Positions 41,803-48,885 of a stretch of 64,000 nucleotides of DNA are shown one piece after another. Each line of letters begins with the position of its first letter. The stretch's first letter is position 1. This DNA comes from Pseudomonas pisciculturae (GTDB lineage Bacteria > Pseudomonadota > Gammaproteobacteria > Pseudomonadales > Pseudomonadaceae), in assembly GCF_015461805.1 (NCBI RefSeq), contig NZ_JACVZE010000001.1, positions 868,001-932,000 of the forward strand, given 5' to 3'. The notes under the pieces are model-generated. The model searched no databases. It was not told the origin of the DNA and saw nothing but the letters and a program-made list of their open reading frames with translations. The position numbers and the translations under genes were made by a program.

Positions 41803-41811
41803 TGATATAAT
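41803..41811 (+). promoter_or_regulatory. Extended -10 promoter for the gene at 41840
   Basis: TGATATAAT (TG-N-TATAAT) without a good -35 element; the start point would be near 41818, 22 nt before the ATG. Confidence 0.55.
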
Positions 41812-41839
41812 CCCGGCCTTTCGTGGAGAACAGATTTTT

Positions 41840-42073
41840 ATGCCAACGTCCTTTCTGGAAATTGTTGAATTGCCTGACGGCCGAATCGAGCTGCGCCGGG
41901 CTGAGGACGAGGGTTCTCTGGTAACGTTGGATTTTTCCGAGGACGCTAAAGCGTTCCTGCAAGGCCAGCACGTAGAGGTGGCCAAGGCCATGTTGAGCGT
42001 GGGTGTACAAATGGCCGGTCGCTTGGCGGAAGGCGAGCCGGAGAAGGATGAGGGGCCGCGGGTGCTTCACTGA
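41840..42073 (+). CDS. Small conserved hypothetical protein
   Basis: Encodes 77 residues from the ATG at 41840 (GGAG 11 nt upstream). The sequence PTSFLEIVELPDGRIELRRA, then VTLDFSEDAKAFLQGQHVEVAKAML, suggests one beta-hairpin and a helix. No known motif is seen. An extended -10 promoter lies immediately upstream, which supports this start over the upstream in-frame ATG at 41720. It lies between the DUF6586 gene and the convergent sulA, separated from sulA by a long palindromic repeat. Function is unknown. Confidence 0.72.
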   Translation: MPTSFLEIVELPDGRIELRRAEDEGSLVTLDFSEDAKAFLQGQHVEVAKAMLSVGVQMAGRLAEGEPEKDEGPRVLH

Positions 42074-42112
42074 GGTCTGTGGTTGCGTGATTTTTTGTAG
42101 TTGCGCGTGCTT

Positions 42113-42246
42113 CTGTGGCGAGCGAGCTTGCTCGCGCTGGGCTGCGTAGCGGCCCCAAATAGAGTGATGCGGTACATCAGGCATTCCACGGTGCCTGCTT
42201 TGGGGCTGCTTCGCAGCCCAGCGCGAGCAAGCTCGCTCGCCACAAA
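42113..42246. repeat. Long REPIN-like doublet of the GGCGAGCGAGC subtype
   Basis: Outer arms TGTGGCGAGCGAGCTTGCTC and its complement, then inner arms GCGCTGGGCTGCGTAGCGGC matched by GGCTGCTTCGCAGCCCAGCG, around a 47-bp centre. It is longer than the other doublets and shares its outer half with the solo palindrome at 28876. It lies between convergent genes. Confidence 0.88.
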
Positions 42247-42272
42247 AAGCCCACCCACCCGCAGGTAGGCCT
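42244..42272 (-). terminator. Intrinsic terminator of lexA-sulA
   Basis: On the minus strand GCCTACC and GGTGGGC pair (one G-U) and are followed by five T, just after the sulA stop. It abuts the repeat at 42113-42246. Confidence 0.65.
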
Positions 42273-42278
42273 TTCACT

Positions 42279-42752
42279 TCAGCCCAATCGAATATTCAAG
42301 CTCTGAGCATCGCCCGTCCGTGCGGCACTGATCAGTTGCTGCTTGGCACTCGCATTTAACGGATTCAACCAACTCACCACCGTGTGGCTACGGCCCAGTC
42401 GCAACGCTTCGCAGGTCAGTTGCTGGGCACTTTGCGCACCGCGTGGCTGTAGCAACAGGATACGCTCGCGGTTGAGGCCGGCGTCCCGCAGCCAGGCCTG
42501 GGTCAGGCTGGCGGGTGGGGCGATCAGTGTCAGCCAACGAGCGTCCTGCTCCTCGCTGAGTTCACGCAGGATCGGCGCCAGCAGGCTTAGGCAGCTGCCA
42601 GCAGCACCGCGCAACGACAATTCACTGAACGCCTCAGGCTCGGCGCTCCAGGGCGCCTCGACCGTTTCCTTGAGGATGGGCGCAAGGGGTTGGGCCATAA
42701 AGGCCTCGAACAGCGACAGTTGTGTGTGTTGTGGGGTGTGCACGAGCTGCAT
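42279..42752 (-). CDS. sulA: SOS cell division inhibitor SulA
   Basis: A 157-residue protein 10 bp downstream of lexA. The C-terminal part has the RecA-like SulA core: LTLIAPPASLTQAWLRDAGL followed by NRERILLLQPRGAQSAQQL, then HTVVSWLNPLNASAKQQLISAA. SulA binds FtsZ and blocks septation during the SOS response. Its position directly behind lexA, as is usual in pseudomonads, means the LexA boxes at 43382-43416 control it. The N-terminus (LVHTPQHTQLSLFEAFMAQP) is variable. Confidence 0.9.
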   Translation of the reverse strand: MQLVHTPQHTQLSLFEAFMAQPLAPILKETVEAPWSAEPEAFSELSLRGAAGSCLSLLAPILRELSEEQDARWLTLIAPPASLTQAWLRDAGLNRERILLLQPRGAQSAQQLTCEALRLGRSHTVVSWLNPLNASAKQQLISAARTGDAQSLNIRLG

Positions 42753-42762
42753 GATGCCTCCT

Positions 42763-43371
42763 TTAGCGGCGAATAACGCCGACGCTCAGGCCTTCGATCA
42801 CCAGGTCCTGATCTTTCAGGTTCACTTCAATCGGGGCGAACTCAGGGTTCTCGGCCAGGAGCCAGACCTTGCTGCCTTCGCGTTTGAAGCGTTTGACGGT
42901 GACTTCATCGCCGATACGGGCGACGACGATCTGGCCATTACGGGCTTCGCGGGTGGTGTGGACGGCCAGCAGGTCGCCATCGAAGATGCCCACGTCCTTC
43001 ATGCTCATGCCATGTACCCGCAACAGATAGTCGGCACGAGGGTGGAAGAAGGTCGGGTTTATGTTGCAGGACTCCTCGACATGCTGCTGTGCCAGGATCG
43101 GCGCACCCGCAGCAACGCGGCCGATAATGGGCAGTGTCGATTCGTCGGCCTTGGCTTCGAAGCCAGGGATGCGAATGCCGCGGGAAGCACCGGGGGTCAT
43201 CTCGATCGCGCCTTTGCGAGCGAGGGCCTTGAGGTGTTCTTCGGCGGCGTTGGGGGACTTGAACCCCAGTTCCAGCGCAATTTCTGCCCGAGTCGGCGGG
43301 TAGCCGTTGTCATCGAGGCAGCGCTTGATAAAAGCCAGAATCTCAGCTTGGCGTGGCGTCAGTTTTAGCAT
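42763..43371 (-). CDS. lexA: LexA repressor
   Basis: A 202-residue protein. The winged helix DNA-binding domain is [21 protein letters not shown], then [24 protein letters not shown]. The autocleavage site is A88-G89 in GRVAAGAPI; the catalytic dyad is S123 (HGMSMKD) and K160 (EVTVKRFK), with the same 37-residue spacing as E. coli LexA. It represses SOS genes and cleaves itself on RecA filaments. Two SOS boxes overlap its own promoter, so it is autoregulated. sulA follows in the same unit. Confidence 0.97.
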   Translation of the reverse strand: MLKLTPRQAEILAFIKRCLDDNGYPPTRAEIALELGFKSPNAAEEHLKALARKGAIEMTPGASRGIRIPGFEAKADESTLPIIGRVAAGAPILAQQHVEESCNINPTFFHPRADYLLRVHGMSMKDVGIFDGDLLAVHTTREARNGQIVVARIGDEVTVKRFKREGSKVWLLAENPEFAPIEVNLKDQDLVIEGLSVGVIRR

Positions 43372-43381
43372 GTTGATCGCT

Positions 43382-43433
43382 CTGTCTTTTTATACAGTGA
43401 CTGGGATTATATACAGTGAATTGCGCTTGGCAA
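43382..43433 (-). promoter_or_regulatory. lexA promoter with two SOS boxes
   Basis: On the minus strand TTGCCA (43433-43428), 16-bp spacer, TATAAT (43411-43406). Box 1 is CTGT-N8-ACAG at 43382-43397 (perfect); box 2 is CTGG-N8-ACAG at 43401-43416 (one mismatch) and covers the -10. The boxes are 19 bp apart, nearly two helical turns. Confidence 0.92.
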
Positions 43434-43574
43434 TCATCCTTTTTAGCGACTCCGCTGGACGGTCATCAGGCATTCGCCCTACAGGGCATAGATAGCGGGC
43501 CTACAGACGGAGGTGGATGTGATTAAATAGCGATGAAATACATGACTGCCCGGCCGGAATGCGAACCCGCAGGC

Positions 43575-43618
43575 TTGACAAGACACAACCTGAAACGTAT
43601 GTTTCAAACAAGTGTTTG
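43575..43618 (+). promoter_or_regulatory. psrA promoter with two PsrA-type operators
   Basis: TTGACA (43575-43580), 17-bp spacer, TATGTT (43598-43603). GAAAC-GTAT-GTTTC (43592-43605) and CAAAC-AAGT-GTTTG (43605-43618) share the central C and both match the published PsrA consensus G/CAAAC-N2-4-GTTTG/C. The first covers the -10, the second the start point, so autorepression is expected. Confidence 0.88.
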
Positions 43619-43633
43619 TCAGGCGGAGTAGCC

Positions 43634-44341
43634 ATGGCCCAGTCGGAAACCGTTGAACGCATTCTCGATGCTGCCGAGCAATTGTTCGCGGAAAAAGGAT
43701 TTGCTGAAACTTCATTGCGGCTGATTACCAGCAAGGCCGGGGTTAACCTCGCGGCAGTGAACTACCATTTCGGCTCGAAGAAGGCCCTGATCCAGGCAGT
43801 GTTCTCACGCTTCCTGGGGCCGTTCTGCGCCAGTCTCGACCGTGAGCTGGAGCGTCGCCAGGCCAAGGCCGACAACAAGCCAACCCTGGAAGACCTGCTG
43901 GAAATGCTGGTAGAGCAGGCGCTGGTGGTGCAGCCCCGCAGCGGCAACGACCTGTCCATCTTTATGCGCCTTCTGGGCCTGGCATTCAGCCAGAGCCAGG
44001 GTCACCTACGACGTTACCTGGAAGACATGTACGGCAAGGTATTCCGCCGTTATATGCTGTTGGTCAACGAGGCGGCCCCACGTATTCCGCCGATCGAACT
44101 GTTCTGGCGCGTGCACTTCATGCTCGGTGCTGCCGCGTTCAGCATGTCTGGGATCAAGGCGTTGCGTGCCATTGCCGAGACCGATTTCGGCGTGAACACT
44201 TCCATTGAACAGGTGATGCGCCTGATGGTGCCTTTCCTCGCTGCCGGCATGCGCGCCGAAACCGGCGTGACCGACCCGGCCATGGCCGCCGCTCAATTGC
44301 GCCCACGCAGTAAAACCGCTCCGGCTGTCGCCAAGGTGTGA
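43634..44341 (+). CDS. psrA: TetR-family fatty acid-responsive regulator PsrA
   Basis: Encodes 235 residues from the ATG at 43634 (GGAG 5 nt upstream). The N-terminal helix-turn-helix is ETVERILDAAEQLFAEKGFAETSLRLITSKAGVNLAAVNYHFGSKKALIQAVF; the C-terminal ligand domain contains FMRLLGLAFSQSQGHLRRYLEDMY and the tail is Ala/Pro-rich. Position beside lexA and the two operators in its promoter identify it as PsrA, which in Pseudomonas activates rpoS and represses its own gene and beta-oxidation genes, with long-chain fatty acids relieving repression. fadBA lies 9 kb away in this window. Confidence 0.93.
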   Translation: MAQSETVERILDAAEQLFAEKGFAETSLRLITSKAGVNLAAVNYHFGSKKALIQAVFSRFLGPFCASLDRELERRQAKADNKPTLEDLLEMLVEQALVVQPRSGNDLSIFMRLLGLAFSQSQGHLRRYLEDMYGKVFRRYMLLVNEAAPRIPPIELFWRVHFMLGAAAFSMSGIKALRAIAETDFGVNTSIEQVMRLMVPFLAAGMRAETGVTDPAMAAAQLRPRSKTAPAVAKV

Positions 44342-44407
44342 CCGCCCCGGGTGTGCGCGGCCGCTTGCATCCGCTAAGCTAGCCGCCATGCCCATTTCAG
44401 CTATTTA

Positions 44408-44462
44408 CTCACAACCCGTTGTGCTCATCGCGCCATTTGCGTCGTGTGAGGGCAACGGGTTG
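44408..44462 (+). promoter_or_regulatory. Inverted repeats in the nagZ leader
   Basis: CAACCCGTTG (44412-44421) pairs with CAACGGGTTG (44453-44462). A second stem CTCACA (44408-44413) with TGTGAG (44445-44450) would compete with it. The region ends 23 nt before the nagZ start and might form alternative RNA structures; no known riboswitch class is recognised. Confidence 0.4.
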
Positions 44463-44485
44463 CGTGCGTTATTTAAGGAAGGTTT

Positions 44486-45496
44486 ATGACTGCTGCCCTA
44501 CAAGGCTCTTTGATGGTCGACGTTGCCGGCACCTGGCTGACGGCCGAGGATCGCCACCTGTTGCGCCAGCCTGAAGTGGGTGGCTTGATCATTTTTGCGC
44601 GCAATATCGAGCATCCGCGGCAGGTGCGGGAATTGAGCGCCGCGATCCGGGCGGTGCGTCCGGACTTGCTGTTGGCGGTCGACCAGGAAGGCGGGCGTGT
44701 GCAGCGCCTACGCCAAGGCTTTGTGCGCCTCCCGGCTATGCGTGCACTGGCGGACAACCCCAACGCCGAGTACCTGGCCGAGCAGTGCGGCTGGATCATG
44801 GCCACCGAAGTGCTGGCCGTAGGCCTGGACCTGAGCTTCGCCCCGGTGCTGGATCTGGACTACCAGCGCAGCGCCGTGGTGGGCACCCGTTCCTTCGAAG
44901 GTGATCCTGAGCGTGCTGCTGTGCTCGCTGGCGCTTTCATTCGCGGCATGAACAGCGCTGGCATGGCCGCCACGGGCAAGCACTTCCCAGGGCACGGTTG
45001 GGCTGAGGCGGATTCCCACGTTGCGATTCCCAATGATGAGCGCAGCCTGGAGCAGATTCGTGCCAATGACCTGGTGCCTTTCGCACGCCTGAGCAAGCAA
45101 CTGGCGGCTGTGATGCCGGCCCACGTGATTTACCCGCAGGTTGATGCCCAGCCGGCCGGTTTTTCGCGCCGTTGGTTGCAGGACATCCTGCGTGGCGAGT
45201 TGCAGTTCGATGGGGTGATTTTCAGCGATGACCTGTCCATGGCCGGTGCCCATGTGGTGGGTGATGCGGCCAGTCGGATTGAGGCTGCACTGACCGCTGG
45301 TTGCGACATGGGCCTGGTGTGCAACGATCGTGCGGCGGCTGAACTGGCGCTGAGCGCTGCGCAGCGGATGAAGGTTACGCCGTCGGCGCGGATTGCGCGG
45401 ATGCGTGGGCAGGCGATTGCTTCGACGGACTATAAGCAGGATCCCCGGTGGTTGGCAGCGCTGACTGCGTTGCGTGATGCTCAGTTGATCGGCTGA
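44486..45496 (+). CDS. nagZ: Beta-N-acetylhexosaminidase NagZ
   Basis: A 336-residue GH3 enzyme. The nucleophile region is DGVIFSDDLSMAGAHV (Asp), and the catalytic loop His lies in GKHFPGHGWAEADSHVAIP, the NagZ hallmark KHFPGHG. VDQEGGRVQRLRQGF binds substrate. It removes GlcNAc from 1,6-anhydromuropeptides in cytosolic murein recycling, upstream of AmpR-dependent beta-lactamase control in species that have it. GGAAGG precedes the ATG. In P. aeruginosa, from memory, a methylthioadenosine phosphorylase gene follows nagZ; here a helicase gene does. Confidence 0.95.
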   Translation: MTAALQGSLMVDVAGTWLTAEDRHLLRQPEVGGLIIFARNIEHPRQVRELSAAIRAVRPDLLLAVDQEGGRVQRLRQGFVRLPAMRALADNPNAEYLAEQCGWIMATEVLAVGLDLSFAPVLDLDYQRSAVVGTRSFEGDPERAAVLAGAFIRGMNSAGMAATGKHFPGHGWAEADSHVAIPNDERSLEQIRANDLVPFARLSKQLAAVMPAHVIYPQVDAQPAGFSRRWLQDILRGELQFDGVIFSDDLSMAGAHVVGDAASRIEAALTAGCDMGLVCNDRAAAELALSAAQRMKVTPSARIARMRGQAIASTDYKQDPRWLAALTALRDAQLIG

Positions 45497-45510
45497 AGAC
45501 CGCGCCGCGG

Positions 45511-45600
45511 CCATCGCAGGCAAGCCAGCTCCCACATTCGACCGAGTTCCAACTTTGGAATGCAGTCAAATGTGGGAGCGGGCTTGCCCGCGATAGCGAT
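45511..45600. repeat. REPIN-like doublet with mixed arms, outward type
   Basis: The left arm ends CAGCTCCCACATT (GCTGGC subtype), the right begins AATGTGGGAGCGGGC (GCGGGC subtype), with CCAACTTTGG in the centre. It shares spacer words TTGGAATGCA and TCAA with the element at 3509. It lies between convergent nagZ and the helicase gene. Confidence 0.9.
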
Positions 45601-45607
45601 CTAACAG

Positions 45608-48298
45608 TCAGCGCTTCTCTTGCTTGTTGGGCAGCGGCGCAAACAACGCCTCGATATCTTCATTGCCCAACTGCCAATCCCCCGTCGTACGCCCGTCCAA
45701 TACACCCGCCGCCAGGTCGGATTTTTCCTTCTGCAGGTGTTGGATTTTTTCCTCCACCGTGCCTCGGGCAATCATCTTGTAAACGAACACCGGCTTCTCT
45801 TGCCCTATGCGATACGCACGGTCAGTCGCCTGGTTTTCCGTGGCTGGGTTCCACCACGGGTCGTAGTGGATCACGGTATCGGCTTCAGTCAGGTTCAGGC
45901 CCACGCCACCAGCCTTCAGGCTAATCAGAAAGATCTGTAGCTTGCCGCTCTGGAAGTCCTTCACGGGCGTACGCCGGTCGCGGGTCTGGCCGGTCAGCAG
46001 GGCGTAGGCAATATCACGTTTTTTCAGCTCGATTTCGATCAGGCTCAACATCGAGGTGAACTGGGAAAACAGCAAAATCCGCCGTCCCTCGGCAAACAAC
46101 TCATCGAGCATTTCCATCAGGCTGTCGAGCTTGCCCGAGCTGCTGCCACGGGCGGGCAGGGCGGCATCGTTGATCAGGCGCAAATCGCAGCACACCTGGC
46201 GCAGTTTGAGCAGTGCCTCAAGAATAATGATTTGGCTGCGCGCCACGCCCTTGCGGGTGATTTCGTCGCGGACCTTCTTGTCCATCGCCAGGCGCATGGT
46301 TTCGTATACGTCGCGCTGGGCTTCGTTGAGGTCGACCCAATGGATGATTTCGGTCTTGGGCGGCAGCTCAGTAGCCACTTGCTCTTTGGTGCGGCGTAGC
46401 AGAAACGGTTTGATCCGACCATTAAGGTGCTGCAATCGCACATCACTGGCGCGCTTTTCGATAGGCACACGGTAATCACGATTAAAACTCTTCACGTCCC
46501 CCAGCCAGCCCGGCAGCAGGAAGTGAAACAGCGACCATAACTCGCCCAGGTGGTTCTCCAGTGGTGTACCGCTCAGGCACAGGCGTTGTCGTGCATTTAG
46601 CTCGCGCGCTGCTTGGGCGGCCTTGCTGGACGGGTTCTTGATGTACTGGGCTTCATCGAGGATCAGCACATGCAAAGGCTGGGCGGCGAGCCGTTCGATG
46701 TCCTTGGGCAGCAGGGCATAGGTGGTCAGCAGCAGGTCATAGTCCGCCAGGTTTGCGAAATGTTTCTTGCGACCAGCACCATACAGCGCCAGCACCTTGA
46801 GCTGTGGGGTGAAGTGCGCCGCTTCATCCAGCCAGTTGGGAATCAAACTGGTGGGCATTACCACCATGCACGGTCGATCCAGGCGCCCGGCGGCTTTCTC
46901 GGTGAGAATATGCGCTAGGGTCTGTAGGGTTTTGCCCAGGCCCATGTCATCGGCAAGAATCCCACCGACGTCGAGTTGGCGCAGCGACTGCATCCAGCTC
47001 AAGCCTTCGAGCTGATAGGGGCGCAAGGTCGCGTTCAACCCTTCGGGCGCCACGCTGGTGAAGTCCTTGATGTCCCGCAGGCGCTGGGCGAAGTTGCGGA
47101 TTTTCTCGCCGCCCTCCCATTGCAGGGGCAGGTCTTCCAGCGGGTTGAGGCGGATTGCATCGGCCTTGGCGAGGCGCAATGTCGTGGTGCCGGATTCCTG
47201 TAGGTAAAACTCACCGAGGGTTGCCAGCACGGGTTTCAAGCGGCCGTAGGGCAGCGCCACTTGCAGCGGGCCGTGGCCATTGGGCAGGCCCGGAATATTC
47301 ACCAGGATCAGTTCATCATCGCGACGCCGCGCAAGTTTCTCCGGGTTGAGAATCTCGGTGTGGGAGCGCATAAGGTTCAACAGGATCGGCAGCAAGCTCA
47401 GCCGCTCACCGTTGACGATAATCCCCAGCTCCAGATCAAACCAATCACGCTCCGGTCCTTCATCGACGGTGGCGTACCAGTCATCGACGGCGCTGAGGTC
47501 AAAGCCGAAGTCTTCATCGATCTGCAACTCCCAGCCCTCGGCGCGCAAGGTAGGCGATGCATTTAACGTGAAGTTCAACCAGGCGCTGTCATTGACCATC
47601 TCGAACAGCTCGCCGGCGCTCTCTGGCAGGGCTTTGCTCTGGCGTGTGGCGATCTTGAAACCCAGTAAACGCAATTGCTCGCGATACGGCTGCTCCAGCT
47701 CCGGGTGCCGCTTGATGCGAAGGCTTTGGGTTTCTTGGCGCACCACGATATCAGCGTTCTTTTGCCCACTGACATAGTTGCCCAGGTAGTTGAATGACAG
47801 CGCCGCCCGGTGCTGGATATAGCGCTGCATCTTGCCGTTGCGTGGTTCAAAAGCGCTGAACTCCACGCTGGCCAGCCACAGTCGCGGCACTGGCGGCACA
47901 TCCTCCATCACCACCTGCGGTAACGTCACGCGGTTATCCAGCACGGCCTGGAGTTTTTCCAGCAGTTCGGCGTCCTGGGCGGCGGCGGGGTAGGCCAGGG
48001 TTTCCTGCACCTTGAACAACACGGCGGCGATGTGTTTGCAGTTGGTGTGCACCGGGCATGTGCAGCGGCTGTCCACCAGGATCAGTGCCCCCTTGGCTGA
48101 CTCGCGCAGTGAAATGGTCTGGCGATAAACGTTGCCGCCTGAGCCTTCGCAGCTGGCGACGATGGTGCTGTCGCCGGACTCGACGATGCGCACGCGGTTT
48201 TCCAGGGCATAACGCCGCCCGCGCTCAAGGCTTTGCTCTTTAAAGCGATTGGCCCACGACGGGGCCAGGGGTTTGGTCAACGGCGACGTCAGGGGCAT
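45608..48298 (-). CDS. SWIM zinc finger-SNF2 helicase
   Basis: An 896-residue protein. The N-terminal SWIM zinc motif is C79-x-C81...C87-x-H89 (SRCTCPVHTNCKHIAAVLF). After a beta-rich middle (about 130-400) the SNF2 ATPase begins: Q-motif region TLRPYQLEGLSWMQSL, Walker A LADDMGLGKTLQT (about 450-457), DEAQ box LILDEAQYIKN (548-551), SLSGTPLENHLGELWS-type motif III and the C-terminal ILLFSQFTSML and NPATENQATDRAYRIGQ motifs. These are DNA translocases probably acting in transcription or repair. It is the first minus-strand gene after csiV and convergent with nagZ. Confidence 0.92.
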   Translation of the reverse strand: MPLTSPLTKPLAPSWANRFKEQSLERGRRYALENRVRIVESGDSTIVASCEGSGGNVYRQTISLRESAKGALILVDSRCTCPVHTNCKHIAAVLFKVQETLAYPAAAQDAELLEKLQAVLDNRVTLPQVVMEDVPPVPRLWLASVEFSAFEPRNGKMQRYIQHRAALSFNYLGNYVSGQKNADIVVRQETQSLRIKRHPELEQPYREQLRLLGFKIATRQSKALPESAGELFEMVNDSAWLNFTLNASPTLRAEGWELQIDEDFGFDLSAVDDWYATVDEGPERDWFDLELGIIVNGERLSLLPILLNLMRSHTEILNPEKLARRRDDELILVNIPGLPNGHGPLQVALPYGRLKPVLATLGEFYLQESGTTTLRLAKADAIRLNPLEDLPLQWEGGEKIRNFAQRLRDIKDFTSVAPEGLNATLRPYQLEGLSWMQSLRQLDVGGILADDMGLGKTLQTLAHILTEKAAGRLDRPCMVVMPTSLIPNWLDEAAHFTPQLKVLALYGAGRKKHFANLADYDLLLTTYALLPKDIERLAAQPLHVLILDEAQYIKNPSSKAAQAARELNARQRLCLSGTPLENHLGELWSLFHFLLPGWLGDVKSFNRDYRVPIEKRASDVRLQHLNGRIKPFLLRRTKEQVATELPPKTEIIHWVDLNEAQRDVYETMRLAMDKKVRDEITRKGVARSQIIILEALLKLRQVCCDLRLINDAALPARGSSSGKLDSLMEMLDELFAEGRRILLFSQFTSMLSLIEIELKKRDIAYALLTGQTRDRRTPVKDFQSGKLQIFLISLKAGGVGLNLTEADTVIHYDPWWNPATENQATDRAYRIGQEKPVFVYKMIARGTVEEKIQHLQKEKSDLAAGVLDGRTTGDWQLGNEDIEALFAPLPNKQEKR

Positions 48299-48307
48299 GG
48301 CGCTAGA

Positions 48308-48874
48308 TCAGTCCTGAATGTCGGGCGGAGGCGCGCTGGGTGGCTTGGCGGTCAGCGAGGTGATCTTGATCAGCAGCGCCAAGTGGCCGCCGTCCAGGTA
48401 GTTGAGCTGGTTGTTCTTGGTGCGCACGTCGGTCTGGCTCAGGTGTTCGCTGGCGATCACGCTGCCGTTGCTGTCGAACTGGTTGATCCAGAAGTTGGCG
48501 TCGATGTCGGTGAAGCGCCCCAATTGCAAGCTCAGTACGCCCTCGATGGGGAACTGGCCGAACTGCTCCTGGCCATCGGTGATAGCAATTTTTACCGGTT
48601 GCTCGCCGAGGTTCTGCTCCCACGCCTTGTGCGCCAACACGGTGTAGCTGGTGTCAGCGCGCAGCTTGTCGACGATGTTATTCAGGCGTGGCGGGCTCAT
48701 TTTATCGCCCAGGCGTACCGCCCCGGCATCCCAGTTTTCCGGCGCAGCGCGGCTGTTGATCACCGGCTCCGCGTTCTGGCGCACCAGGATCATTTCCACC
48801 TGGTACGGGCTGTCGGCGAATGCCGACGGGGCCACGACCACCAACAACAGGCTCAGGATGCGGAACAGGCGCAT
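48308..48874 (-). CDS. csiV: CsiV family periplasmic protein
   Basis: Encodes 188 residues from the ATG at 48874 with AAGGA 7 nt upstream; the ORF also opens with TTG at 48889. The signal peptide is MRLFRILSLLLVVVAPSAFA. The mature part opens YQVEMILVRQNAEPV, the CsiV family pattern YxVExxxFRQ, with NWDAGAVRLGD and the C-terminal LDGGHLALLIKITSL. CsiV in Pseudomonas binds peptidoglycan and affects drug susceptibility. It follows mfd by 11 bp on the same strand. Confidence 0.85.
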   Translation of the reverse strand: MRLFRILSLLLVVVAPSAFADSPYQVEMILVRQNAEPVINSRAAPENWDAGAVRLGDKMSPPRLNNIVDKLRADTSYTVLAHKAWEQNLGEQPVKIAITDGQEQFGQFPIEGVLSLQLGRFTDIDANFWINQFDSNGSVIASEHLSQTDVRTKNNQLNYLDGGHLALLIKITSLTAKPPSAPPPDIQD

Positions 48875-48885
48875 GACGGCGTCCT

